A stretch of DNA of 64,000 nucleotides from Takakia lepidozioides. Its lineage: Eukaryota > Streptophyta > Takakiopsida > Takakiales > Takakiaceae. Shown one piece after another: positions 9,493 to 20,339 of this stretch (positions are counted from its first letter, which is position 1; each line of letters begins with the position of its first letter). Made by a program: the position numbers and the translations under genes. A model generated the notes under the pieces. That model was not told the origin of the DNA and did no database searches. It saw only the letters and a list, made by a program, of their open reading frames with translations. Location: NCBI GenBank assembly GCA_030704615.1, contig CM060731.1, positions 8,742,001 to 8,806,000 on the forward strand, in the 5' to 3' direction.

Positions 9493-12400
9493 TAGCCTTT
9501 TGGGAAGGGTTGTTGGCGCAGTTTGGCGGGACGTTGAAAGACGTGTTGAAGGCGGCTAATGCCACTTCCGCTAAGGCAAAGTTTAAGGTGAAGCCTAAGG
9601 AACCCGACACCTTCGAGGGCGTCCGAAATTGGAAGGCACTCAACACCTGGCTCTTGGAGCTAGAGCAGTACTTTCGGGCGGCCAAGTTGAGTGACGAGGA
9701 TCGGGTGGAAGTGGCTCCCACCTATTTGAGGGGCTATGCTCAACAATGGTGGCGGAAACGCCTTCACGACCAAGGCCCAAGCCCGGAAACCTTGAACTGG
9801 AGTGGGTTCAAGAAATTGATGAAGAGACAGTTTGTGCCCCTCAACGCGTCCTGGCTTGCCCGGGACAAGATGAGGAATTTGAAGCAAACAGATGACATTC
9901 GGGGGTATGTCCAGGCTTTCAATGTGCTGTTGCTCGAAGTCGCGGACATGGCAGAACCAGAAATGGTCTTCAACTTTGTGGCGGGACTGGCCCCATGGGC
10001 CAGGCGGAAGTTGGAGGAGAAGCCACCCAAGACTTTGAACGAGGCAATTGAGAGGGCTGAATGTTTCTCGGATGTCCCTAGGGGTGAGAGACAAGGCCGT
10101 ACGGAGCTGATTCACAAGAAGACCCGGCGGGAAGGTGACTCCTTCCGACCGGAAAAGAAGTGGGATAGGCCACGCGGCGACAATGGCACGTGGAAATCGA
10201 AGGGAGGGCCTTCACATGTCAAGGCGGCACCCGGTGCTTCGAAAGGAAAAGCGGGTGGAGCGGCTTATGGCGGACAGAAGGCGACCTTTGATGGAGTGTG
10301 TTTCAATTGCGGGGAGCCCGGGCACATGGCCAAGAAGTGCACGAAGCCCCGGCAATTGAACATGACTCGGGCGACCACGGAGCTGTCGGAAGATACCATC
10401 AGTCGCTTGGTGGAAGCGGTGGTCGCCAGAACTTGCAAGGTAGGCAAATTTTCTTGTGAGTTGTATCAGGAAACTGGCGCCTTACAAAAAAGGAGTCAGT
10501 TATTGTTCGTGGATGGGATAATATCCGGAACTAATGTGTCGTTGTTGGTGGACACAGGAGCGTTGCACTCCTTCATGACACCGGCAACGGCACAAAAGCT
10601 GGGACTCCCGACAAGTGACGTGGGGGCCTCTATTGAGGTGCGTTCTGCCAAAGGAGAACCACAGTTGGCGACAAGGTTGGCGTTTGATGTTCCTCTTCAA
10701 CTGGGGAGTTGGGAGGGACGTGAGAACTTCACCATCTGCGGGATCGATGGAGTAGATCTCATTTTGGGGATGACCTTTTTGAGCAAATCCGGAGCGATCA
10801 TAGATGGCCGCAAGAGAGTAGTCACGCTGCCATGTGGGAATGGTGGCGAGGTCTTACGAGTGTCGGAAACGCCCAAATCCGTGGGAGGGCGAATAAACCT
10901 TCTGTCAGCGAGGGAGTGGGCCGTGGAGGAGGCACACGAACCCCAGTTTTTGCTTTACATTAGAGAAGTGAAGGGAGAAGGCGATGGGGAGCCGAGCCCA
11001 GATTGGATCAAGGGGATCTTGGAGAAATACCAGGATGTGATGCCGGAGGATTTACCAAGCGGCCTGCCACTGCGAAGAGGAGTTGACCACAAGATTGAGG
11101 TGATACCGGGATCGGAACCGCCTGCCCAGGCACCCTACCGGTTGAGCCACAGGGAGTTTGTCGAGCTGAAGACTCAGCTCAAGGATCTAATGTCAAAGCG
11201 GTACATCCGGCCGAGTAAGTCACCTTACGGAGCCCCGGTGCTATTCGCAGACAAGAAGGATGGAACGCTGCGGATGTGTGTCGATTACAGGGCTCTGAAT
11301 AAGGTGACTATCAAAAACCGGTACCCTTTGCCAAGGATCGACGACCTCTTCGATCGGTTGGCAGGAGCGAAGTATTTCAGCCGGATCGACTTGCGCTCCG
11401 GCTATCATCAAATTCGGGTGGCGGAAGGAGATGAGGAGAAGACCGCGTGCAGGACAAGGTATGGTTCATATGAGTTCTTGGTGATGCCTTTTGGGCTCAC
11501 TAATGCACCGGCAACCTTTAGCACGCTGATGAACAGCCTTTTTCAGGAGTGGCTGGATGACTTTGTGATCGTGTACATCGACGACATCTTGGTGTACTCG
11601 AAAACAAAGGAGGAACACCTGGAGCACCTCAAAAGGGTGTTCCAAAAGTTGCGAGAAGGGAAGCTGTATGCCAAAGCTTCAAAGTGCGAATTCGGGGTCA
11701 CGAAAGTGGAGTTCTTGGGGCATGTGATTACACAGGATGGGATCAAAATGGATGACAGAAAGGTGAGGTTGATCTTAGACTGGGAGCCTCCGACTTCGGT
11801 CCCGAGAGAACGTTCCTTCCTAGGACTCGCCTCCTATTACCGGAAGTATGTGAGAAATTTTGCCAAGATCGCGGGGCCGCTGTCGGACCTTCTGTGTAAA
11901 TCTAAAGTCTGGGCATGGAACACATTTTGTGGCCAAGCTTTTGCTGAATTGAAGCAGCGGATGGCGGAAGCTCCAGTCTTGAAAATCCCGGAGTTCGATC
12001 GTCCGTTCGAGATACATACAGATGCGTCGGACTTCGCGATTGGGGGTGTACTGATGCAAGATGGACATCCAGTGGCTTACGAAAGTAAGAAACTGAATGA
12101 AGTGGAGCGACGGTGGCCGACGCACGAGAAAGAGATGAAGGCGGTGGTGCACTGTCTTGAGCTCTGGCGCCACTATGTTGGTTCCAACCCAGTGAAGGTG
12201 TTCACGGACAATGTCACGGTGAAGTATTTTGCCACGCAGCCCAAGTTGTCCCCAAAACAACTTAGGTGACAAGATACTTTGGCGGTGTTCGACGTGGATA
12301 TCCAGTACAAACCGGGACGAGACAACGTGGTGGCCGATGCTTTAAGTAGAACGCAGCAGCTCTTGTTGGTGTACAAGGGCGAGACGGTGCTCCAAAGGAA

Positions 12401-12839
12401 GATCCGGAAGGCTTGCCGGAAGGATGAGCTGGCGAAGTCCATGATGCAGGACTTGAGAATGGGGGTTAAATCGCAATTCCACTTGCAAAATGGACTGCTC
12501 CGGTATAAGCAAAAGCGTCTCTACGTGTCGAAGGGAGGGATCAGAGATAGCCTCTTGAGAGAATGCCATGATAGCCCGCTTGCGGGCCACGGCGGAGCCA
12601 AGCGCACTGCGGCACTCTTGAAGAAAGAGTATTTCTGGCCCAAACTGAGGGAGGAGGCAGAGGAGTATGTCAAGACATGCACCACATGCCAACAAAACCG
12701 GAGCGAGTACAAAAAGCAAGCGGGGCTGTTACAACCCTTGCCGATTCCAGAGGAGACTTGGGAAAGTGGCTCGATGGATTTCATGACTGCTATGCCCGAA
12801 GGATATTGTCTCGGACCGCGATCCCAAGTTTACGAGTAA
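9477..12839 (+). pseudogene. Ty3/gypsy gag-pol polyprotein, one premature stop
   Basis: The frame is open for 930 codons, then a TGA at 12267-12269, then stays in the same frame to 12839. Order: gag core (about residues 35-200), CCHC knuckle [14 protein letters not shown] (about 275), aspartic protease [12 protein letters not shown] (about 357), reverse transcriptase with [20 protein letters not shown] and YIDDILVYS (about 700), RNase [14 protein letters not shown] (about 847), HHCC zinc finger and integrase start. The TGA falls in LR-stop-QDTLAVFDVDIQYK, where this family normally has RW, so it is a simple Trp-to-stop change. Downstream of MDFMTAMPEGY the frame reads out of phase into LGPRSQVYE. 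VSDRDPKFTSKFWRALWKKMG is present one frame away, so part of the integrase core has been deleted. The element cannot move on its own. Confidence 0.92.
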
Positions 12840-13059
12840 ATTCTGGAGAGCACTTTGGAAAAAGATGGGGACGAGGCTGAAGATGAGCACCGCCTTCCGA
12901 CCTACGACCGACGGCCAAACAGAAAGAGTGAATTCCGTAGTGAAGCAGATCTTGCGGAATTACGTGTCGGCAGACCAAACAGACTGGGTGGAACACTTAG
13001 ACGCGGCAGAGTTCTGTTATAATAACACAGAACACTCCGCAATGGGAGTTACAATATAA
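12810..13059 (+). pseudogene. Ty3 integrase, distal core after an internal deletion
   Basis: In the frame after the deletion one reads SDRDPKFTSKFWRALW, then STAFRPTTDGQTERVNSVV, then EFCYNNTEHSAMG. This is the C-terminal side of the integrase catalytic core. It stops abruptly near 13059, where the sequence switches to an inverted segment. The continuation (NPFHPFVLVYGKAP...) is on the opposite strand at about 13820. Confidence 0.85.
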
Positions 13060-13841
13060 GTTTTTGCAATCGGATTCCTAAGCTAGCTAAAACCGGGCTA
13101 AGCATGCATTTCCTCCCCCACGCTCCAAGGTTGATGTCCCCATCAACGCTTCTTCCGCTTTTTAGGTCGCCCTTCGAAAGCTGCAACCGCCTCGGATGCG
13201 TTTCCCATTTCTGAGGCACGCACCCAAGATGCCTCCACAAGATGATAGCCCTTCCATTTGACGAGATATTCCGTTTCTCGGTTCTTGAACCTCCTCGACT
13301 TAAGTATTGCCACCACCTCGTACTCAGGTTCATTTTCATGATCCAACAGCATAGGTGGCGGACGCAACACTTGATGCCGATTCAGGCGCGCTTCATCTTT
13401 GAAGTAAGGCTTCAAAAAGGAGACATGGAATACTGGGTGCACCTTGCTGTTTGCCGGTAGCTCCAATTCATACACATCCTCATTCATAACCTTCCGAATA
13501 CGAAAAGGTCCCGCATACGGAGGTACAAACTTCGGACTCACTTCCAGAGGTAGTCGGAAATTCTTGATGTTCAACCAGACCTCCGTGCCTGCCTCAAACT
13601 TCACTTCCCTCCGCTTCCGATTCGCCTGCCTTTCATACCGTTTCCTAGCTTTGGCAATGTTGTACTTTGCGAGCTTCAACAAACGCTCGCGTTCTTCCAG
13701 TACCGCCACTACTGCCGGTTCCTCAACGTCCTGGGCGGCCCAACTTGTCGGCACCAGAGGTGCTTTTCCATAGACCAATACGAAAGGATGAAATGGATTC
13801 CAAATGTTGTGCGTCCTCTTTTGTTTGGAATGGTGATGCAT
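13060..13841 (-). pseudogene. Inverted Ty3 integrase C-terminus with chromodomain
   Basis: On the minus strand the 232-codon frame reads NPFHPFVLVYGKAPLVPTSW (integrase end), a basic linker, KVHPVFHVSFLKPYF, then a chromodomain (EYEVVAILKSRR, TEYLVKWKGY, EASWV) and a KKRKKR tail, with the stop at 13143-13145. A chromodomain at the pol C-terminus is the mark of plant chromoviruses. Its orientation is opposite to the gag-pol it should follow. Past the stop is a polypurine-like tract and TGCATGCTTAG, which also follows the chromodomain in the decayed element at 47.3 kb. The segment may therefore come from a related family or from a local inversion. Confidence 0.88.
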
Positions 13842-14585
13842 GGTATGGTTGGCTAGTGTGTAGAATGCATGCTAGCTTATAAAAGTGGGAGAGGTAAATT
13901 GGGTTAATCGTGTGTTTGCGTAGTGCCGAAATCGGGTGACCCCCATCCAAGGGGCAAGGAAACTTGCGCCTTCTTTGGGAGTTCACGTGCTAGTGCGCAC
14001 CTGGCGCGTGCGCGTACTATAATTGCGCTACCGAGGGGGTTGCCTTGTAGTGCGGGCTAACGCGGAAGCTACGTGCTTCCGTTCACGTACTATAATCGTG
14101 TAGCCTCGGGACGAAGTCGTAGTGCGGCTTCGGCGTGTTCCCGTACCTTAGGCCAGCATTCCAAGGCGGACCCAATTGTAGTGATTGGGGCGCACGGTTG
14201 GTTCAAGGTTATCTTCCTAGTCAAAGAGGGTTCCAGGTGAACCCTTGCTCAAGGTGATGCCAAAAGCGGCATCATGAGCGATCGCAAGCAATGTTGTTGC
14301 CGTAAGGCGATTAGATCCTCGGGGAGGATCGTTCCTTGGCCTTGAAGTAGGCCAAGAAGAGTGCACTGGGAGGAGCTGGAGAGGCTCCACCCTTGGCCGG
14401 GACTTGGAGGAAGTCGGCCGAACTAGCTAGTGGAGAGTAGAGTCAAGTGTGGGGTTTGGTTCTTTGCCATGGGATGCCATGGTACAGAAACAAACTCCTT
14501 GATGTGGGACGCCACAACTTGGATGTTCGTTTATACAAAATGGACAAGTCGATGAGGACATCGACTCCCTGTTGGTAGGGGTGTG
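13842..14585 (+). other. GC-rich non-coding stretch, LTR-like or 3' untranslated
   Basis: No credible open frame. A TATA-like CTTATAAAAG lies at about 13876, and 'CGTACTATAAT' occurs twice (about 14014 and 14094) next to GC-rich short palindromes. If the chromodomain segment is flipped back, this stretch follows TGCATGCTTAG and could be the body of a second LTR. It ends in a purine-rich run (about 14574-14585) just before the TGTCACGG LTR start. Confidence 0.4.
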
Positions 14586-14868
14586 TGTCACGGCCCTTTG
14601 CCTTGAGGGCAGGGGGTCGGGACACATGAGGGGCTGCCCCTGTGGTGGGGGCAGCGGCAGCGGTAGGTATGGGGGGCTGAAGCACCCTTGAGTGCCCAAG
14701 GCACTCAGGGAAGCGGAGGCGCTCACTAGGTGGAGCCCCGCACACCGGGTTGCGGTGGGGGTGGCTCCACAAGGGGTGGTGGTAGCTTAGTGGGACTTAG
14801 TGGGGGTGGCATAGGACTCACCATGGGGTGGAGACCTCGTGGTGGGAGTCGTGGGGAGTCTTGGGATG
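14586..14868 (+). mobile_element. Ty3 3' LTR, left half
   Basis: TGTCACGGCCCTTTGCC opens a stretch nearly identical to 8613-8849 as far as GGACTCAC (14822). It then departs into 'CTCGTGGTGGGAGTCGTGGGGAGTCTTGG', which mirrors 7952-7980. The remaining part of the LTR is inverted at 7564-7980, so the two halves have been separated by an inversion of about 7980-14868. Confidence 0.85.
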
Positions 14869-16213
14869 TGTGTCACATGTTCCGCACTTCTCTTGACAGA
14901 CTTTTTGATCAGGTCCTTTAACATCTCACACTCCGTGCACTTCGCAAATGTGCTCCCAGTTTTACGAACCTCCACGTTAGGAAATATCCGATTCCGGATG
15001 TGGCTAACAGCCGACTGTGAGACTCCTTCCTACCCGAAAAGTTTGTTCGTCTGTTACAATAAGGAAGGGTCAGGAAAAGAACGTCCACTGGACAGTGGAG
15101 GTTCATGAAACTAGAACCATAGTCGAAAGAGACAAAATTGAAGGGAGGGTCATCCACATTGAATCAGAAAAAACTTCCAGGAATGAAATTGAAGAATGGA
15201 GATTTCATACCTCGTTGGACTCGTCTCGTATTCACTTCCAGTTCATTTCAGGTAATAAGACTTTCAAAGTATCCCTCCTTCCCTCCCCAATGCATCTTGT
15301 CTTATGGGGCATGAGGTCAGTATTTCCGTTAATAATGGGCATAATGTCACCCTCTGCCTGAAGCGTCTATGGGCGTGGCCTCTTCACTCCACGGTTCCCA
15401 TAGACTTGACAACCAATCCTGTTTACTCAACTTTTTGTACTTCATGTATGTGGACCTGCCAATTCCATGAATTGTCCACCAAGCAGTCTCACAAACATCT
15501 ACACCCTCAATCGTAACGTATGCCCTGCGAGAGGTCCCTTCCAGCATGTGAAGTCGTTTTGAAACATTTAGTCCATGTTCTCTCCTCTCATCGAAAGTGG
15601 ATCCCCAAAACGAAGTACGGATAGCCAAGGTTTTTCGCCAATCGAAATATTGACAGCAGTGAAATCTGCAGCAAGGTTTGTTGTTCACGGACCGGACTTC
15701 CTCCAGAGTAAAATTCTTCATTCTTTTTTTGGAGTGTTCCAAATCTCGATCCTTCTTCTTCCTCGTAAAATGCCGATACGCCATTTTTTTCACACCTGCC
15801 TCGTGATCTTCGTACAAGATACTTTCAGAAGATCTAATAAAATTCTCCAGATCATTTGAGTAGTCTCCCACTTTCCAAAAGTCGTGTTTTTATTAAAGGC
15901 CATTTTACAAGAGACATCAAAGATCCAGATCCTCCAGAAAGTATTCTGGTGACAAGAACTCCGACATCGTCCCCTCCCAGTTTGTCATTGAGGATCAACT
16001 CGTCCAGAATGCAGGCTTGAATCCTCCCCTCAAACAGTGCACCCCCATCATCACCCAACAGTACGCACTGTAAGTTTCTCCAGTTGTTTTTTCCAAGTCC
16101 TCCGCTCGGATTCTTGGAACTCTTCGATGGTATGTGGTTTGATTCATCCTCGTCGACGTTAGAATTTTTGGCAGTATACCTTCTCTTCGGCGTAAAACAG
16201 GATTCATGTCATG
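14869..16213 (-). pseudogene. DUF7869-like gene, upstream part
   Basis: On the minus strand, in order: GGHDMNPVLRRREGILPK, YHRRVPRIRAEDLEKTTGE; then a 174-codon frame (15871-15347) with CCRFHCCQYFDWRKTLA, STFDERREHGLNVSKRL, VCETAWWTIHGIGRSTYMKY; then an intron-like gap holding the hairpin motif (about 15080); then LLATSGIGYFLTWRF, FAKCTECEMLKDLIKKSVKR. The CxxC pair and 'WWxIHGIGRSTxxxYKK' block fit the N-terminal half of DUF7869-type proteins. The left end is the inversion breakpoint and the right end is exactly the insertion point of the SWIM-transposase element. Removing that element joins this part in frame to 20340-20645 (NEYQGG / GHDMNP). Stops between blocks could be introns or decay. 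Confidence 0.7.
15072..15108. repeat. Dispersed hairpin motif, copy in the DUF7869-like gene
   Basis: TCCACTG, a two-base centre GA, then CAGTGGAGGTTCATG. It sits between two coding blocks of the minus-strand gene, in an apparent intron. Confidence 0.8.
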
Positions 16214-16221
16214 CCCTCCTT
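16214..16221. other. 8-bp target-site duplication, left copy
   Basis: CCCTCCTT, repeated exactly at 20332-20339 on the far side of the SWIM-transposase element. Excising the element and one copy restores a continuous minus-strand reading frame. Confidence 0.8.
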
Positions 16222-16810
16222 GGGGGCTGCTATTTCATGAGCGGCATGAGCATGAGCGGGAAAAAAAAAAGCATGAGCAGACCATTGTGAGTCCACGGAA
16301 AATAGGGTTAGGAGGCAAGGAAATAGGGTCATGTTAAGTTGGAATGTGGCACCAGTGGACTTGAAATGCAACATTTTATTGCAAATTTTGTGGCAAGCCA
16401 CGTCTATACAAGTGTGTTCTAACTGTCATAGCCGGAATGGGCACTACTCTCCTACACCCTCCGAGGAACTTGCCCCACCTTCTTCCTCATCCTCCTCATC
16501 CCCCTCATCCTCCGAGCTCTGTGATCAACCATTTCGAGCTCAGGAGAAGGTTCCGAACTCCACATTTAAGTGTGCGCATTGCAAAGAACCACCACACTGC
16601 ATGTCTGTTTGTAATGCCAAGTAGTTCTATGTGTTGCACCGTTTCCCTGACCTCACCCGAGCTTGCATACACGTTGGTTCCCATTGTCACAAATTGGCAA
16701 GGGGGAACTCGCGGGAGGCTGCCCACGAAGCAGAGCAGCTCGTTCAGGAGGAGGTTAAGTTGAGACCGGGTGCCAAACCCAAATAGACACAGCTCCAAGC
16801 CGCCCATAAG

Positions 16811-19256
16811 ATGGCATTGGCCAGAATTATGTCGGAAGACGGGTCCGATAGAGTTCCTCTCGATGAGAAGGAAATGGAGGCATTGCTGGAGTCGGTGTCC
16901 CACGTATGTTCACCGAATGTCCGAAACCACATTGTCTCATGCAAACAGAAAATTGGGCGTGGCTCGGATATGCACTCCATTCTGGAGGTGAAGCGACGAT
17001 GTGGATATGACTACATTCATGGAAGTAGGTTTCCAGGACAAGGGACTGAGGCAGATCGTTGTTTCGTATTCAAAATGTCCACGTGTGGACCTGGCAGCGG
17101 CGTCGAACTGGTCGACAGGATGACGAGTGGGGACTTGTCAAACAGTTGGGTCATGTTCGACCATATGAAGCGAATTACAAATCATCAGTGGGTGACAATG
17201 GGTGCACATGTCTACGACACCCACTGCAGGATGCTAATGACAATTGCTATTTGTGAGATGAAAGGAGAGGACACACAATCGGAGATGCTTCTTTGGCAGG
17301 GAATAAACGAACAGATGGCCAAGGCGGGATTGCCCCCTCCCAATTTATGTGGTTTCATGGTGGACAACGCACAAGCAAATTGGGCTGCCATCTGAAGGGT
17401 GTACGGGCAAGACCCCAATGTTCCCATGGAATGCAAGGAGAGATCTTGTGGGTTCCATTTTCTGCAGAGCCTTTCGCAGTACACAACCAGGCTCGTGGCG
17501 CCAGATTTCAGAGAGGAGCACCGTTCCATGTGCCTTGCGTGGAAGCGCGCTCCCACCTTGGATGATGTAGAGACACAGTTTGCATGTATACGGGCTTGGT
17601 GGACATCGTCAGGTGCTGTAAGAAAATCAGACGAGGGAGCAATGGTCAGTTGGCTAGCATGGTGGCATTATCGTTTCCTCCAGTTCGGCGACTATATGCG
17701 GAAGGTGAGTTGCACGAATTCGCGTCCCGTTGAATATTATTCTTGGCCATATTTGTAACTTGCTTGTAACCTCAACATGTGTTTGTGCAGGAAATGTGTC
17801 TCGACTCCGACACCGACATGCCCACGACAAACATGGCCGAATCAGTGCACTCTTCTTGGCGTGCCTCCTCTGCGGCGCATCTGGTGGACATCCTCACTGC
17901 CACAACGGAGGACATTGTGAGGTCAATTATGCAGCAATGCAGGTACAACGAGTTCTTGAAAGGGAAACAATGGGGCTTGGGGCCGGACAGGCAGGAAATG
18001 CTGATGCGGACTGCCTCTAGATCGAAGAATCCTCGGAAGTGGGCGGCGGCCTTGCGATAAGGCCTTCGGGACACGCCATTGTTGCGAAGAGGCCAACATT
18101 TGGAAGGAGATGTTCATACCCATCCAGTGAGACGAAGACTTGACAAGGCACCTGGCGGAGAAGAGGATTCATGGCGAGCTGACAAGAATATTCGCACGCT
18201 CCCTCGTGGTCCGGTGATGTTGCCCGAGGAGGTCTCGTCGAGCACCGCAAGTCCTGCACGTTCAAGATCGCCATCTCTTTTGAGCACAGGGCGCGTGCCC
18301 CGGCAACATAACGAGCCATATGTAGTAAAGCAGTACAACATTCCCATTGTGGAGACAAGAGTGTCGGAGTCACAGTGGAGAATTGCGAGGACATTGCCGG
18401 CATTTCGAGGGAAGTGCTGCGCCATCTGGATGGATACGAGAGCACGCTGTGGTGAGATGATTCGGAGGAACCCACACGGTGCTGTACCTGCACCTTGTTT
18501 CAGCGGCAGATTTTTGACTCCCACATTTGCTCACGCCACAACGCAGACATTTTGGTTCTGTAGGCACGACATAATGACCTGTGTATTTGGCAAGCCCAAG
18601 TACGGGATTCAGGGAATGCCGGAGCCTCCGGGCATCTGGCCTGTTGCACCGGGTTGCAGCCTCTCTCAGAATGGGGTGGATGCTCTATTTGCAACAGGAT
18701 TTCGAATGGTGCAACGCACAGACCACCGGCCCACGCATTTCCGGTTCCTCAGACCCAGCCATTGCAGACTGTTCGGTCTAGTAGAGATGGATTGGACAAT
18801 TCTGCACATCCCACAATGCCATTCGGAAGAGTGAAGAGACGACACCCTCCCAACAAGTTGAATGAGACTCGGATTGCCAATGCTCTTGGGATGGCTTGCA
18901 CTATTCAGAGCTCCGTGGACGTACCCCCACCCGGCCTTGGGCGTGTGTATCGGATGGCAACGGCCGGCTCGGCTGTACGCGACGATGTATACACAATTAC
19001 GATTGGAGTGGAGCCGACTTGCAATTGTACGGACTTCTCGTTGATGGAAGCAAAGAAGGGTTCGAAGTATTATCCGTGCAAGCATATGTATTACATTTAC
19101 CTGAAGAGGTTGAGGATGAACGTGACTATTCCCACGCTAACACTATGGAAAATCCACCCCATAATGACCTACCCTTCCATGAGCACACTTATACACCCTC
19201 GTACAATTATATGCGCAGATGAAGCTCTTGGGTCGTGGAAGCTCAACTCGAGATAA
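16811..19256 (+). pseudogene. MULE-like transposase with SWIM zinc finger, broken
   Basis: Exon blocks: 16811-17395 (RCGYDYIHGSRFPGQG; MGAHVYDTHCRMLMTIAICE; LCGFMVDNAQANWAAI), a TGA at 17393-17395, then VYGQDPNVPMECKERSCGFHF to LQFGDYMRK. An 86-bp GT-AG intron follows (17705-17790), then EMCLDSDTDMPTTNMAESVH to WAAALR and a TAA at about 18058. Further blocks contain CCAIWMDTRARCGEM and, at 18920-19110, a SWIM finger (CNC, 15 residues, CKH). VYD and VDNAQ are the likely catalytic-aspartate regions of the RNase H-like core, by analogy with other MULEs. The stops and frame changes between blocks make it non-functional. A second, more decayed copy lies at 32.1-32.8 kb. Confidence 0.8.
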
Positions 19257-19598
19257 GCCGCATGACCACGAGCATGAGGATAAGATGTTTTAGGTATCAA
19301 AATAAACTTTACACCTGACTTAACACTTGAACCAAATCCCAAGTGTTAAAATACAAATAATTAGATATGACTTTATTCATGCACCGGCGTTGAGCGTGAA
19401 CGAGCTGCACAAACTCCTCCTTAGGGATTCCAAAAATCATTGATGGGGCAAAGGGAATCCTCCATATGGATATTTTCAATTGCATTTTGCTGTATCAGAC
19501 TTTTTTTTGCAGTGTAATGAAATGCACCCCAAAACTCCTGGAATGAGGCAATATTTCATTCAAACTGAGATCCAACAGAAGCAGTTGTGGGGCCATTT

Positions 19599-19915
19599 CT
19601 GGAAAAATGGCGCCGAATTTCTCTTTTTGGGGCCGAAAACTGGCTAAGTCCCAACATGCACTGGTACCTGTGTCTGGGATAATGGCGCCGAATTTCTCTT
19701 TTTTGGGCCGAAAACTGGCTAAGTCCCAACATGCACTGGTACCGTGTCTGGAAAAATGGCGCCGAATTTCTCTTTTTTGGGCCGAAAATTGGCTAAGTCC
19801 CAACATGCACTAGTACAGTGTTTGGAAAAATGGCGCCGAATTTCCCTATTTTGCGCCGAAAATTGGCTAAGTCCCAACATGCACTGGAAAAATGGCGCCG
19901 AATTACCTGTCATGA
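19599..19915. repeat. Tandem array of about five 70-75-bp units
   Basis: Units start with 'AAATGGCGCCGAATTTCTC' and continue with 'GGCCGAAAACTGGCTAAG' and 'TCCCAACATGCACTGGTAC'. Starts are near 19604, 19682, 19756, 19828 and 19892. Related 'ACCGCGAAATTCGGC' phrases follow to about 20030. The array lies inside the right end of the SWIM-transposase element and is probably subterminal repeat sequence. Confidence 0.85.
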
Positions 19916-20331
19916 GGGGACCTATAGCCGCGGAATTCGGCACCATTTTTCGCCAGAGAGACCTATTACCGCGAAATACATCGCAGTTTTTTCAGGTTAC
20001 GGACCCTATTACCGCGAAATTCGGCGCCATATTTGCACATGTCGCTGGGAATTGGCATGAGCGGAAGACGAAATATCATGAGCACAACTGTCAAAACTAC
20101 AATTTTCCCTTCAAGGGGCCGAATAATATATTTGTTTTTCCTGACACATTGCATTAAATTATTGTTTTTATTGTTTTTTATTGTTTTTTTTATTGTTTTT
20201 TTAATTGTTTTTTTAATTGTTTTTTATTGTTTTTTATTTTCGAAATTTGTACTTCTGCTCATGAAAACCGATTGTCTTACTACTCCGCTCATGCCGCTCA
20301 TGCCGCTCATGCTCATGAAATAGCTAACCTC

Positions 20332-20339
20332 CCCTCCTT
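20332..20339. other. 8-bp target-site duplication, right copy
   Basis: CCCTCCTT, an exact match to 16214-16221. Confidence 0.8.

Larger units (their letters stand above)
16222..20331 (+). mobile_element. 4.1-kb TIR transposon with SWIM-finger transposase (MULE-like)
   Basis: The ends are imperfect inverted repeats. The left end reads GGGGGCTGCTATTTCATGAG then CGGCATGAGCATGAGCGGG. The right end, reversed, reads GAGGTTAGCTATTTCATGAG then CATGAGCGGCATGAGCGG. The 8-bp duplication CCCTCCTT flanks them. The interior holds one transposase gene (16811-19256) and a tandem array near the right end. MULEs normally make about 9-bp duplications and hATs 8-bp; the SWIM finger favours a Mutator-like assignment. 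It inserted into the DUF7869-like gene and so is younger than that gene. Confidence 0.85.

Noticed and set aside
9660-10115. Minus-strand open frame over Ty3 gag
   Set aside because: A shadow of the gag-pol coding sequence on the plus strand, caused by GC-rich codon bias.
18017-18834. Long overlapping open frames on both strands
   Set aside because: They overlap the transposase coding blocks; only the plus-strand frames carry recognisable transposase sequence.
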